Notes: a model not told the origin generated them from the sequence alone. A DNA stretch of 64,000 bases from Polynucleobacter sp. KF022 (GCF_027924105.1 NZ_AP026972.1:868001-932000), one strand, 5' to 3'. Positions 1-7,942 are shown, counted from the stretch's first letter. Translations and numbers: made by a program.

Positions 1-1
1 A

Positions 2-115
2 GCCTCTGGAGTAGAGCTTGCAAATATGTCTCCAGCTGAATTTGCGAAACAGTTACAAGAAGATATTGCTCGCTGGGCCAAGATCGTTAAAACCTCCGGC
101 GCATCACTAGATTAA
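2..115 (+). CDS. Bug/TctC-type periplasmic receptor, C-terminal end only
   Basis: The window opens inside a rightward gene; only the last 37 codons are present, ending in TAA. The residues (SPAEFAKQLQEDIARWAKIV, then a short tail) match the end of tripartite-tricarboxylate-transporter solute-binding proteins of the Bug family, where a helix with the pattern E-x5-RW-x2-V/I closes the protein. The receptor at 4729-5721 ends with the related KRWREVVKESG. These are periplasmic binders of small carboxylates and are very numerous in Burkholderiales. The substrate cannot be told. A perfect terminator palindrome follows 21 bases after the stop. Confidence 0.75.
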   Translation, partial: ASGVELANMSPAEFAKQLQEDIARWAKIVKTSGASLD

Positions 116-136
116 TTCTGGTATTGACGATGTAAA

Positions 137-166
137 TAAATAAAGGGGCCGCGGCCCCTTTATTTA
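137..166. terminator. Bidirectional rho-independent terminator
   Basis: A perfect 30-base palindrome (two 15-base arms) has a GC-rich core, GGGGCCG/CGGCCCC, flanked by A-rich and T-rich ends. It lies between a rightward gene ending at 115 and a leftward gene ending at 190, so it can stop transcription from both sides. Because the arms meet without a spacer, a few central bases must stay unpaired as the loop. Confidence 0.85.
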
Positions 167-189
167 CTTCTAAATCTACTCAAGACAGA

Positions 190-738
190 TTAGTTGGAGC
201 CATTGACTGCTTGCATATAGCCCTGAATGTATTGTGGTGGTACATAGAGTTCAGTTTTAATGCCTGACTTAGATGAAACAGTCATGATGAAACCTTTTTT
301 CATCTTGTCCTTAAGGAATGCTTCAGTCAATTGAACTGAGAGCACTTCTCTGAAGATGCAACCTCGTTCGCCACAAGCGCCAGCTTCTCTGCCAACTACT
401 TTAAACGTGCTTGCAGGATTGCCTTCTTGAGATGCTGAATCGTAGTAACGCCATTGTGAGAAATATGTCAGCTGCGCAATGAGCTCATACGTTTTTGCGC
501 CTTGTCTTGCTTGCTCAGCTCTAAGGCTAAACATTTGATAGGTATTGGTTTCATCCATCGAATTAATAGGAGGGCCTTGATAGACTTTTCCGCCCGTTGC
601 TGAATTAGGCGTAATGATGGTCGAGTGATAGACATCATTAATTTCCCAGCCGCTAATTTTTTTATCATTCTGATTGCAGGCAGCTAGACCAGCGCTGATT
701 GCTAGTAATAAAACAACTCGATAGATGATGCGATGCAT
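190..738 (-). CDS. Predicted lipoprotein of unknown function
   Basis: This is a 182-residue protein that I do not recognise. The start is the ATG at 738, because AGGGAG lies about six bases upstream and because it puts a proper lipoprotein signal at the N-terminus: MHRIIYR, a hydrophobic stretch, then the lipobox LAAC with the acylated Cys near residue 21. An open frame reaches 762 but lacks such a signal. The mature part is soluble-looking with a CGERGC pair near the middle that could form a disulfide, so the protein is probably anchored on the periplasmic face of a membrane. It stands alone, with a terminator downstream and the SDR gene ending at 802 upstream. Confidence 0.7.
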   Translation of the reverse strand: MHRIIYRVVLLLAISAGLAACNQNDKKISGWEINDVYHSTIITPNSATGGKVYQGPPINSMDETNTYQMFSLRAEQARQGAKTYELIAQLTYFSQWRYYDSASQEGNPASTFKVVGREAGACGERGCIFREVLSVQLTEAFLKDKMKKGFIMTVSSKSGIKTELYVPPQYIQGYMQAVNGSN

Positions 739-801
739 ATAAAGCTCCCTAAGAATCACCAAATCATACTATCCCTTGGTGTGGAGCTCGATTTCTGGTG
801 C

Positions 802-1626
802 TTAAACGTATTTACCGGTTAGGCCACCGTCCACCACCAGCTCTGTTCCAGTAATGTAGGCTGCGGCATCGGACACTAAAAAGGCGCAGGCGTGAGCTAC
901 ATCCCAGGCAGAGCCTGAACGACCTAGGGGCACCTGGCGATCGCGGGCTGCGCGTGCTTCATCAAGACCGTTTTCAGAGAACATTTTGGCTACGGTATTG
1001 GCAATGCGAGGGGTATCAATTAGTCCAGGAACCACCGTATTTGCTCGAATGCCCTTGTCAGCGTATTGCTGGGCAATCATTCTGATGAATTGCGTGTTAG
1101 CAGCCTTGGTCACGCTATAGGCTAGGTGAGGGTAGCCCAAATAACGCATTCCTGCTACCGAAGAAATGGCGATGATGTTGCCAGTCTTTCTGGATACCAT
1201 TTCAGGCAAAACTTCTTGCGCTGCTAACAAAAGACTACGAACGTTGACCTTATGAATGCGATCAAAATCCTCGGCGCTAGTTTCCATAGGACCACCAACT
1301 TTGCCGATCCCTACGTTGTGATGCAACACATCAATTGGACCAAACTGTTTGCGCGCTTCACTAAACAGTCTTTTCACATCGTCTTCTTCAGAAACGTCGC
1401 CCACAAAAGTTTGAGCTATGCCGCCTTCATCTAGAATGATCTTAGTAGTTTCTTCTGCAGACACTAGATCTCGATCGACAACACAAATCTGAGCGCCTAA
1501 GCGAGCGTAGGTAACGCATGAGGCTCTACCAATGCTCCAGCCAGGGCCAGCTGAACCACCACCCGATACAAAGATCACGCGATTAGTGAGATCAGTAGGT
1601 AGGCCAGGAGGATACGTTGGATTCAT
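802..1626 (-). CDS. SDR-family NAD(P)-dependent oxidoreductase
   Basis: A 274-residue classical short-chain dehydrogenase with a Rossmann fold. The cofactor loop near residues 21-34 is a variant (SGGGSAGPGWSIGR) with extra residues compared with the usual TGxxxGxG. The catalytic set is Ser155/156, Tyr170 and Lys174 (YSVTK), and the C-terminus ends in the usual VDGG pattern. It probably oxidises or reduces a hydroxy/keto group on a CoA thioester or acid. It is the last gene of a leftward operon (Bug receptor, acyl-CoA synthetase, citryl-CoA lyase, SDR, SDR), 12 bases after the preceding SDR. No clear ribosome site precedes its ATG, so translation may be coupled. Substrate unknown. Confidence 0.88.
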   Translation of the reverse strand: MNPTYPPGLPTDLTNRVIFVSGGGSAGPGWSIGRASCVTYARLGAQICVVDRDLVSAEETTKIILDEGGIAQTFVGDVSEEDDVKRLFSEARKQFGPIDVLHHNVGIGKVGGPMETSAEDFDRIHKVNVRSLLLAAQEVLPEMVSRKTGNIIAISSVAGMRYLGYPHLAYSVTKAANTQFIRMIAQQYADKGIRANTVVPGLIDTPRIANTVAKMFSENGLDEARAARDRQVPLGRSGSAWDVAHACAFLVSDAAAYITGTELVVDGGLTGKYV

Positions 1627-1638
1627 TTATTGATGAAT

Positions 1639-2367
1639 TTACTGACTGAGACCCACAGTCATACCGCCACACACATAAACTACCTGACCTGTAGTAAATC
1701 CAGCGCGTTGGTCTAAGAGTGATGCAACCATATGAGCCACTTCTTCAGGTTGACCAATGCGACCTAGTGGCACGCTATCTAAAATGCGCTGTGTAGCGGG
1801 GGCACCTGGTGGGTTGGCGCTCTGAAAGAGTTCTGTAGCAATCGGACCTGGTCCAATAGCATTGACAGTAATGCCATTGGCGGCAAGCTCTAAAGCCAAT
1901 GTGCGCGTAAGACCTAATAGTCCCGCTTTAGAGGTGGCATAAGCAATGCGCTCTTCTTTACCTAGAGCAGCGCGACTGGCGATGTTCACAATGCGTCCAA
2001 AGTGAGCAGCTTTCATCGTGGGGAGTAGGGCTTGCACACAAATGATGGCGGCAGCGACGTTGACAGTCATCACCGCCTGAAAATCAGCGATGGTGGTTTT
2101 CTCAATCGTGCCGGGGCGTACGATACCTGCGTTATTCACCAAGCGCGTGATCGAAAATTGGGAAGTGACATTAGCTAATGCAGCGCGTAACACTTGTTCG
2201 TCAGATACATCTACTTCGTAGAAGCTTTCATTAGAGGAAATTTCTGCAGGTGCCGTTTTGTCAAAATTGATGACATGCATGCCATCAGCAATAAGACGCT
2301 CGCTTATTGCGCGACCTATGCCACGGCTAGCGCCAGTAACTAAGACACACTCTTTAGGACTCATCAT
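1639..2367 (-). CDS. SDR-family oxidoreductase, FabG-like
   Basis: A 242-residue short-chain dehydrogenase of near-standard length. It has TGASRGIG at residues 11-18, the NNAG structural motif at about 78-81, catalytic Ser131, Tyr143 and Lys147 (YATSK), and GP(I)-type substrate-loop residues after NAIGPGP. It resembles 3-oxoacyl-ACP reductase and 3-hydroxyacyl-CoA dehydrogenases. Its ATG overlaps the citryl-CoA-lyase stop by one base (TAATG), so the two are translated together. A second in-frame ATG directly follows, so the start is known only to within one codon. The operon context suggests it prepares or processes a CoA-bound acid. Confidence 0.9.
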   Translation of the reverse strand: MMSPKECVLVTGASRGIGRAISERLIADGMHVINFDKTAPAEISSNESFYEVDVSDEQVLRAALANVTSQFSITRLVNNAGIVRPGTIEKTTIADFQAVMTVNVAAAIICVQALLPTMKAAHFGRIVNIASRAALGKEERIAYATSKAGLLGLTRTLALELAANGITVNAIGPGPIATELFQSANPPGAPATQRILDSVPLGRIGQPEEVAHMVASLLDQRAGFTTGQVVYVCGGMTVGLSQ

Positions 2368-3146
2368 TAGCCAATCTTATTGGCGCCATCCACAAATGGA
2401 ATGGCATGCTCGACGGTATCCCAAATAAAGCGGCCTGATGGGCTTTGTTGTTCTTCAACAATATGGGCCACTAATCCAGCTGAACGTGAAATTACCGCAA
2501 AGCCACGCATTACAGCAGTAGGTATGCCAATTTCTCCTAGGAGAGCTGCAACAGCACCGGTTGCATTAATGGTGATGGGTCGACCAGCAACTTCATCAAC
2601 TGCTTTAGATAAGGTCTCCAACGCACGAATATGATCCCCTTTGAGCTCTTTCTCGGCGCGACCCATCTCTAAGAGTTTGTATGCTCTGGGATCTACTGGT
2701 TTATGAAGATGATGACCAAAGCCGGGAACTGCACCCTTAATGTTCTTGTAGTGTTGTGCAATTGAAAGCGCTTCAGCATAAGGGTCTTTTGCAGCAATGA
2801 TGCGATCTAACAATGCCGAGCAATTCTCCATCGTGCCAATGAATGAGCTACCAACGGCAAGTAGACCGGCTGATACTGCGCCCTGTAAATTTTCAGGAGC
2901 GCTCATATAGATTAAGCGTGTAGCAATCGCACTCGGCGTTAAGCCATGCTCCATCAACACTATCAGCACGACATCTGTAATCCGAATATCTACCTCACGA
3001 GGCTCTCTACCCAAAATTTGCATCAACATCACTTCAGTGAATGTCTTTTTACCCATCAAATCTTCCACTAAATCAGCATCGCGGTAATGCAGACTAGTCA
3101 GGGTATGTGTACAAAGGCTGGTAACAGGCGTTTTTTTAGCGGTCAT
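2367..3146 (-). CDS. Citryl-CoA lyase-like protein (citrate synthase superfamily)
   Basis: At 259 residues this is about the size of the catalytic part of citrate synthase without its N-terminal half. The segment at about 143-156 (GFGHHLHKPVDPRA) is the conserved His/DPR block of the citrate synthase fold, and the later RSAGLVAHIVEEQ matches the helix that closes the active site. Short family members are citryl-CoA lyases, which split citryl-CoA into acetyl-CoA and oxaloacetate by a retro-Claisen reaction; related lyases may act on other 3-hydroxy-3-carboxyl acyl-CoAs. The upstream acyl-CoA synthetase could supply the CoA thioester and the upstream Bug protein could bring in the acid. The true substrate is unproven. 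Confidence 0.82.
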   Translation of the reverse strand: MTAKKTPVTSLCTHTLTSLHYRDADLVEDLMGKKTFTEVMLMQILGREPREVDIRITDVVLIVLMEHGLTPSAIATRLIYMSAPENLQGAVSAGLLAVGSSFIGTMENCSALLDRIIAAKDPYAEALSIAQHYKNIKGAVPGFGHHLHKPVDPRAYKLLEMGRAEKELKGDHIRALETLSKAVDEVAGRPITINATGAVAALLGEIGIPTAVMRGFAVISRSAGLVAHIVEEQQSPSGRFIWDTVEHAIPFVDGANKIG

Positions 3147-3169
3147 AGTTATCGTTTTCTAAATTAAAT

Positions 3170-4678
3170 CTAGGCAGGAGCTTGAAGCTTTTGAATAACC
3201 GCACTCTTGAGTAGCTTGCCTACATTGGAGCGCGGCAAGCTCTCGTAGAAGTGAATGCGCTTAGGCGTTTGTACAGGCCCCAGTAGATTGCGAACAAATG
3301 CGATCAGCTCAGCTTCATTGGCACTTTGTCCTGGGTGTAATTGCACGGCAGCTTGAACAGTTTCTCCCCACTTTTCATCGGGCAGACCAAAAACAAGGCA
3401 TTCATGAACAGCAGGGTGTTGACTCAGCGCATTCTCAACATCAACTGGGTACACATTAAATCCGCCAGTAATCACGATATCTTTGAGGCGATCCTTGAGA
3501 TACAAAAATCCACGTTCATCGATCAAGCCGCGATCACCAGTATGTAACCAGCCATCAATAATGGTTTCAGCAGTTTTCTCTGGCATGCGCCAATAGCCAT
3601 TCATGAGTAGATCACCACGCGCAACGACTTCGCCGATTTCACCGCTGGGCAAAATTTTGCCTTCTGGGGACATGATGGCTACATCGCTAAACCATGTAGG
3701 CCTACCAACGGCTGCCCAGTTATTGGGGTCTTCAAAATCTTCTGGTCGCATGACCGTCAAAATTTGTGGTGCTTCTGTCTGGCCGTAGGTGGTTCCCAAT
3801 ACCGGCCCAAAAAAATCACGTACTTTGCGAACTTGCTCAGGTGGCATTGGTGCACCCCCATAAATCAGTCTGCGCAATTTTGGGAAATCATTTTTAGAAG
3901 CATTGGGTAAAGCCATCAACATATAAACGAGTGTTGGCGGCATGAAACAAACAGTCCCTCTGCGGTCCCGAAATGCGGATCTCACCACCTCGGCACCGGC
4001 ACCATCCAGAATGACGTGGCAACCACCTTGAGCTAAGATGGGAACAATATAAGTTGATGTTCCATGGGTAATCGGGGCCGCTACAACATAGCGCTCATGC
4101 TCATCAAATCCCCACACATGAATTTGATTGCTAATGTTTGCCATCCATGCACGGTAGGGTTGCATGACGCCCTTAGGCGCACCGGTAGTGCCGCCCGTAA
4201 ATTTAATCGCTTGAATGGCATCTTGAGGCAATTCAAAAGTGGGTTGAGGTGCATCAGCATGTAGATGGATAAGTTCATCCATGCTTCTGGCTGAAGCGTT
4301 AGTGTCGGTACCTGTATATATCCAAGCTCCTGGCGCGCCTTTGAGTAATTCCTGGTTTGCCGCATCTAGGATAACGATAGAGGGCTCAGTGATATTGATG
4401 ATGCGCGCAATTTCTGGGTGAGTACTCTTAGGATTTAAAGGCACCCATACCTTGCCGCACGCCAAGATCGCGAGGAGAGCAGTGATGTGATCTGCGCTAT
4501 TGCCTGCACAAATTGCAACGCGACTTTGTAATGCTGGATCTAAAGCCGAAAGTCCTGCCGCCAGAGCTTTGACTCGCGCAGCTAAGGTTGCGTAATGAAT
4601 TGGACCTGCAGGGGTGTCAATGGCAATGCGGTCGGGCCAGCGTTGCGCAGCCCTCCAGAAAAAGTCGATAGGAAACAT
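3170..4678 (-). CDS. AMP-dependent acyl-CoA synthetase/ligase
   Basis: A 502-residue adenylate-forming enzyme of the ANL superfamily, of typical length. The P-loop-like motif IKFTGGTTGAPKG lies near residues 161-173, TYGQTEAP near 308 is the second adenylate motif, and the C-terminal domain has GWLHTGD, KDIVITGGFN and the catalytic lysine in RSNVGKLLK. It should activate a carboxylic acid with ATP and join it to CoA. It sits between a Bug receptor and a citryl-CoA-lyase-like gene, with 23 bases to the latter, so the acid may be a di- or tricarboxylate; that is inference from context. A medium-chain fatty or aromatic acid is the alternative. Confidence 0.88.
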   Translation of the reverse strand: MFPIDFFWRAAQRWPDRIAIDTPAGPIHYATLAARVKALAAGLSALDPALQSRVAICAGNSADHITALLAILACGKVWVPLNPKSTHPEIARIINITEPSIVILDAANQELLKGAPGAWIYTGTDTNASARSMDELIHLHADAPQPTFELPQDAIQAIKFTGGTTGAPKGVMQPYRAWMANISNQIHVWGFDEHERYVVAAPITHGTSTYIVPILAQGGCHVILDGAGAEVVRSAFRDRRGTVCFMPPTLVYMLMALPNASKNDFPKLRRLIYGGAPMPPEQVRKVRDFFGPVLGTTYGQTEAPQILTVMRPEDFEDPNNWAAVGRPTWFSDVAIMSPEGKILPSGEIGEVVARGDLLMNGYWRMPEKTAETIIDGWLHTGDRGLIDERGFLYLKDRLKDIVITGGFNVYPVDVENALSQHPAVHECLVFGLPDEKWGETVQAAVQLHPGQSANEAELIAFVRNLLGPVQTPKRIHFYESLPRSNVGKLLKSAVIQKLQAPA

Positions 4679-4728
4679 AAATTAATTCATCTTCATAAAG
4701 ACGATTTGCGAAGGGCTAAGGATTACTG

Positions 4729-5721
4729 TTATTCAGCTTTGGCGCCGGATTCTTTTACTACTTCACGCCAGCGTTTCACTTCAGAGACCTCAAATGCGGC
4801 CATCTTTTCTGGTGTGCCGGGCTCAGGGGTGGCGGCCAACTCTTGCATGCGTTGACGTACCTCAGGTGAGTTCAATGCCTTATTGAGCGCGAAATTAAGC
4901 TGCATGATGATCGGCTTTGGTGTTCCTGCTGGAGCAACTAGAGCAAACCAAGATTGCACATCAAATCCAGGGTAGCCAGATTCTGCAATGGTTGGGACAT
5001 CTGGCAAAAATGGTGAGCGTTGAGCGCTGGTAACGGCAATCGGGCGAAGTTTTCCAGCCTTGATGTGAGGTAATGCAGAAGGAGCGTTGTCAAACATCGA
5101 CTCCACTTGTCCGCCGAGTAAATCAGTTACAGCAGGCGCACTTCCTTTGTATGGGATATGCAGCATTTGAATTTTGGCTTGCATCTTGAACATTTCACCG
5201 GAAAGATGAATAGATGAGCCGCTGCCTGAAGAGGCGAACGTGACGCCATCTTTTGCATTTTTGGCATAGCGCACATAGTCGGCTACGGTCTTGACGGGCA
5301 GGCTTGGGTTGACTACCAAAATATTCGGAATCTTCGCAATCATGCCAATCGGCTCAAAATCCTTAATAGGGTCGTAGCTTAAATTTGGGTAGAGCGTAGC
5401 GTTAATCGTATTGGCAATAGAGAAGGCGTATAGCGTGTAGCCATCTGAAGGAGAGCGGGCTACTAATTCAGCGCCAACGTTGCTGTTTGCTCCTGGCTTA
5501 TTTTCAACCAGGATAGATTGGCCCAAGGTATTGCTCATGCTAACGGATACCAAACGCGTTAGGACGTCTGTAGCGCCGCCAGCAGAGTAGCCAACAATAA
5601 TCTTGATGGGCTTAGTCGGCCACGCTGATGATGTCTGGGCTACAGCTGATATCGAGGTGGCTGTAATCAGGGCAGCAAAAACACTCAACAAACCTTTTTT
5701 GGGTGTGAAACGTAAAGACAT
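4729..5721 (-). CDS. Bug-family TTT periplasmic substrate-binding receptor
   Basis: A 330-residue tripartite-tricarboxylate-transporter receptor. The first ~28 residues form a signal peptide (basic MSLRFTPKK, a hydrophobic core, AVAQ cleavage region), so it is exported to the periplasm. PTKPIKIIVGYSAGGATD is the signature ligand-binding segment of the family, and the C-terminal EVKRWREVVKESG is the usual end. The start is fixed by a strong GGAGGAG site a few bases upstream. It is the first gene of the leftward catabolic operon and probably captures the acid that the next genes activate and cleave. No transporter membrane subunits (TctA/TctB) are nearby, which is common for Bug proteins. Confidence 0.92.
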   Translation of the reverse strand: MSLRFTPKKGLLSVFAALITATSISAVAQTSSAWPTKPIKIIVGYSAGGATDVLTRLVSVSMSNTLGQSILVENKPGANSNVGAELVARSPSDGYTLYAFSIANTINATLYPNLSYDPIKDFEPIGMIAKIPNILVVNPSLPVKTVADYVRYAKNAKDGVTFASSGSGSSIHLSGEMFKMQAKIQMLHIPYKGSAPAVTDLLGGQVESMFDNAPSALPHIKAGKLRPIAVTSAQRSPFLPDVPTIAESGYPGFDVQSWFALVAPAGTPKPIIMQLNFALNKALNSPEVRQRMQELAATPEPGTPEKMAAFEVSEVKRWREVVKESGAKAE

Positions 5722-5896
5722 AGATCTCCTCCGGTTTATAGGGTGCTTTAAGACAATCTCAATAAGCCCTAATTTTTAATTTATCCAGTATTTATAACAC
5801 CAAAGACGAGAAAACGGTTTCTTGCTCCTTTCGCCTAAGTTCAACATCCAGATCTTTTATTAGGGTATCTCACTACCTTTTTTTATACTTCACAAT

Positions 5897-5924
5897 TTCA
5901 CAAGTACTGAAGTTGTGATATAGT
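5897..5924 (+). promoter_or_regulatory. Sigma-70 promoter with an inverted repeat in the spacer
   Basis: TTCACA (5897-5902, five of six matches to TTGACA) and TATAGT (5919-5924, five of six) are separated by 16 bases. Transcription should begin near 5931, giving a short leader that carries GGGAG before the ATG at 5944. The spacer is filled by TCACAA-N9-TTGTGA (5898-5918), and another TTCACAA lies at 5889-5895. That layout fits a repressor site. The repressor could be the small HTH protein encoded just downstream; this is inference. Confidence 0.65.
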
Positions 5925-5943
5925 GTTGGAACTGGGAGATGAA

Positions 5944-6123
5944 ATGAAGAGACAAATACCAAAAACACATCAGGCCTTGGAATGGGTAGGCAAAGGCATG
6001 ACTGCCGCTCAAGCAGCAAGAAAGATGGAGATTTCAGAATCCAGTGTGTATGCCGCTCTTAGAAAAACCAGAGCTAAAGAAGTAGGTTGTTGTCCAACGT
6101 GTGGTCACAAAATAAGGAACTAA
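5944..6123 (+). CDS. Small helix-turn-helix protein with CxxC tail
   Basis: A 59-residue basic protein. Residues about 15-43 (GKGMTAAQAARKMEISESS and the following VYAALRKTR) read as a resolvase-type helix-turn-helix, and the last ten residues carry CCPTCGHK, half of a zinc-ribbon pattern that could bind metal as a dimer. The start is the ATG at 5944: GGGAG sits five bases upstream, and the GTG at 5923 lies inside the -10 box, so it cannot be in the message. It is probably a DNA-binding regulator and may control its own promoter. The next gene starts one base after its stop. Confidence 0.7.
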   Translation: MKRQIPKTHQALEWVGKGMTAAQAARKMEISESSVYAALRKTRAKEVGCCPTCGHKIRN

Positions 6124-6124
6124 G

Positions 6125-6424
6125 ATGAAAAAGACTCTATTAGCAGCCGTATCAATCTCAGTAGCTGCATTTGCTTATGCAAATACAAAGCCGTCAGATT
6201 CTTCTGAGTTAGTAAATCAGCAGTGCAAGATTTCTGCTGAAGCGGTATCTACGTTGAAGGGCTTACGCTATGGCAACACTTCAATCCGCAAGGATGTATC
6301 GACACTCATTAACGCCAGCTTAAAGACGCCAGAGAATCGAGATCTTGCGCAAAAGACGCTCAATCTCATGGTGGATGACAAATCCATTGATGCTAGAAGT
6401 CTTGAGGGTAAGTACTGCTCTTAA
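6125..6424 (+). CDS. Small exported protein of unknown function
   Basis: A 99-residue protein with a clear signal peptide (MKKTLLAAVSISVAAFAYA, cleavage after AYA) and a short mature domain of about 80 residues containing two cysteines, QQC near the N-terminus and KYC just before the end, suited to one disulfide that ties the ends together. It should be periplasmic. The start follows an AAGGAAC site and lies directly after the HTH gene, so the two probably share the promoter at 5897. I recognise no family. Confidence 0.65.
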   Translation: MKKTLLAAVSISVAAFAYANTKPSDSSELVNQQCKISAEAVSTLKGLRYGNTSIRKDVSTLINASLKTPENRDLAQKTLNLMVDDKSIDARSLEGKYCS

Positions 6425-6441
6425 TTGACCAGTTAATTACC

Positions 6442-6903
6442 TTGGCACACAACGCAGAATGTCCTGACTGTGGGAACATGCGGGCACTGTTTGATCAATG
6501 CCCGCATTGTGGGTCTAATAACTTGCCAATATTGAGCTCCGATACGATTGAGCTCAATATTAAGCAAGATGGTCCCTATGTGGACGAAGCACTAGAACGA
6601 ATTACAGACTACCTACGAAAATCTCTAGAAATTGGGATCAAGGCCATAGTCTTGATTCATGGATATGGATCTAGTGGCGAGGGTGGACGAATTAAATGGG
6701 CCATTCATGATGCCCTGGAAAACAATCGCTATTCAGATAGGGTTGATGAATATCATTTTGGTGAGGATGTAGCCTACGGGAGCGAGGCCTACCATGCCTT
6801 GCTTAAGCGCCGCCCCGGATTAAAGCGATATCTCAAGCGATTTAAAGAAGGCAATGCTGGTATGACAGTCTTATTGCTAGGTTCTCAAGCTAGAAGTGCT
6901 TAG
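6442..6903 (+). CDS. Zinc-ribbon plus Smr-like domain protein
   Basis: A 153-residue protein. Residues 7-24 hold CPDCG and CPHCG, a four-cysteine zinc ribbon. From about residue 65 it resembles the small MutS-related (Smr) nuclease/RNA-binding domain: a hydrophobic strand, VLIHGYGSSGEGGRIKWAI in place of the usual HGxG loop, then a basic C-terminal part. Smr domains bind or nick nucleic acid; full activity here is unproven. The start is taken as TTG at 6442 because the first downstream ATG (6478) would cut off half of the zinc ribbon, although the ribosome site is weak. It follows the exported-protein gene on the same strand. Confidence 0.6.
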   Translation: MAHNAECPDCGNMRALFDQCPHCGSNNLPILSSDTIELNIKQDGPYVDEALERITDYLRKSLEIGIKAIVLIHGYGSSGEGGRIKWAIHDALENNRYSDRVDEYHFGEDVAYGSEAYHALLKRRPGLKRYLKRFKEGNAGMTVLLLGSQARSA

Positions 6904-6950
6904 AATAGGATTACCGTGCAATTACTGCCTTATTTATTGGGAATAACTCT

Positions 6951-7292
6951 ATGACTGCCAAGAAACTTGACCATACCGTTGTCCATGAGGACAAGCAAAC
7001 TGGTGCTGAAAGCCTCATTGGCGAATTCAAATCACTCATGGCAGATGCCGAGGCCTTAATTAAGGCTACCGAAGATCATCCAGGTGAGGCGATTAGCTCC
7101 ATCCGCAATAAAACCTTAGAAACTTTGGCTGGCGCCAAGGAGAGTCTTTCTGGTGTCGAGGGTAAATTGCTAGATAGGGCAAAAGTAGCTGCTGAAGGTG
7201 CGGATGATTTTGTCCATCGCAATCCATGGGAAGCGGTTGGCGTTGCTGCAGGTTTAGGTTTGTTGATTGGTTTATTTATTGGACGCCGTTAA
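6951..7292 (+). CDS. DUF883 / ElaB-YqjD family membrane protein
   Basis: A 113-residue protein with the family layout. Its acidic, helical N-terminal two-thirds (coiled-coil-like, roughly residues 20-85) is followed by FVHRNPWEAVGVAAGLGLLI and a closing GRR. The glycine-rich C-terminal segment is a single membrane anchor. In Escherichia coli, YqjD and ElaB are inner-membrane proteins that associate with ribosomes in stationary phase. The gene is followed four bases later by a YqjE-like gene and then a YqjK-like gene, the same order as E. coli yqjD-yqjE-yqjK, which supports the call. Confidence 0.85.
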   Translation: MTAKKLDHTVVHEDKQTGAESLIGEFKSLMADAEALIKATEDHPGEAISSIRNKTLETLAGAKESLSGVEGKLLDRAKVAAEGADDFVHRNPWEAVGVAAGLGLLIGLFIGRR

Positions 7293-7295
7293 GTC

Positions 7296-7664
7296 ATGTC
7301 CCAAGAAAACTTACTATCCTCCATCAAGGGTCTAGCTGCTACCGGCGCATCTATTGCGCAAACACGGTTAGAGCTCTTATCTTTGGATGTGCAAATTGCT
7401 AGAAGCAAATTCATTAGCTTGTTGGTGATGATTATCAGCGCCTTATTTTTTTTATTTTTCGGCCTAGTGATGTTGGCATTGCTGATTGTGATCTATAGCT
7501 GGGAGGCTGATCGCATGTTAGCTCTTGGTTTATTAACAGGCGCATTTTTATCGATCGGCTTGATCCTGGCTCTGCTCATTACTCAATCGTTACGCAAAAT
7601 GCCTCGATTATTTGAAGCCTCAATTACAGAATTCGCAAAAGATCGCGAAGCGCTTTCAAAATGA
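7296..7664 (+). CDS. YqjE-like phage-holin superfamily membrane protein
   Basis: A 122-residue protein. An amphipathic N-terminal helix (residues 1-35) is followed by two strong hydrophobic segments at about 40-70 and 77-100 and a charged tail. This is the YqjE layout (Pfam 'putative Actinobacteria holin-X / holin superfamily III'), an inner-membrane protein with no proven holin role. It lies four bases after the DUF883 gene, and its stop overlaps the next start by four bases (ATGA), so the three are surely one transcript. Confidence 0.82.
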   Translation: MSQENLLSSIKGLAATGASIAQTRLELLSLDVQIARSKFISLLVMIISALFFLFFGLVMLALLIVIYSWEADRMLALGLLTGAFLSIGLILALLITQSLRKMPRLFEASITEFAKDREALSK

Positions 7665-7942
7665 GTGAGAAGCTAGAGGCTTTAGAGCGCCGTCAACGTG
7701 AGCTAATAGTTCAGGCGAACCGAGAGCGAAAAGCTTTTGCAGAACATTTTGAAGCTTGGGAAAAGCCACTCTCTTGGGCGGATAAAGGAATGGATGCAGT
7801 TCACTTCCTAAAGAGTAATCCCATTTTATGGACTAGTGCTTTTGCAGCATTGGCGCACTACAAGCCTAAGATTGCCAGCAAAGTCTTGACAGTAGGTTGG
7901 GGTGCTATGAAGATTGTTAAAAGCGCTAAAAAGCTAATCTAG
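7661..7942 (+). CDS. YqjK-like small protein
   Basis: A 93-residue basic protein that starts with EKLEALERRQRELIVQANRE, an Arg/Glu-rich helix, and contains a short hydrophobic region near residues 47-65 (FLKSNPILWTSAFAALAHY). By position and composition it is the YqjK member of the DUF883-YqjE-YqjK set. Its ATG overlaps the preceding stop (ATGA). Its own stop overlaps the convergent apt stop by four bases. Function unknown; the set is thought to act in the envelope or in stationary-phase adaptation. Confidence 0.7.
   Translation: MSEKLEALERRQRELIVQANRERKAFAEHFEAWEKPLSWADKGMDAVHFLKSNPILWTSAFAALAHYKPKIASKVLTVGWGAMKIVKSAKKLI

Noticed and set aside
1252..1434. Short open frames opposite real genes throughout the window
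   Set aside because: They mirror well-supported genes on the other strand, lack ribosome sites and show no recognisable domains.
5923..5943. GTG start seven codons upstream of the HTH gene ATG
   Set aside because: The GTG lies within the -10 box TATAGT, so it would precede the transcript start.
7296..7664. Phage holin and thus a prophage remnant
   Set aside because: The gene lies in the conserved DUF883-YqjE-YqjK set, and no lysis, capsid or integrase genes are nearby.
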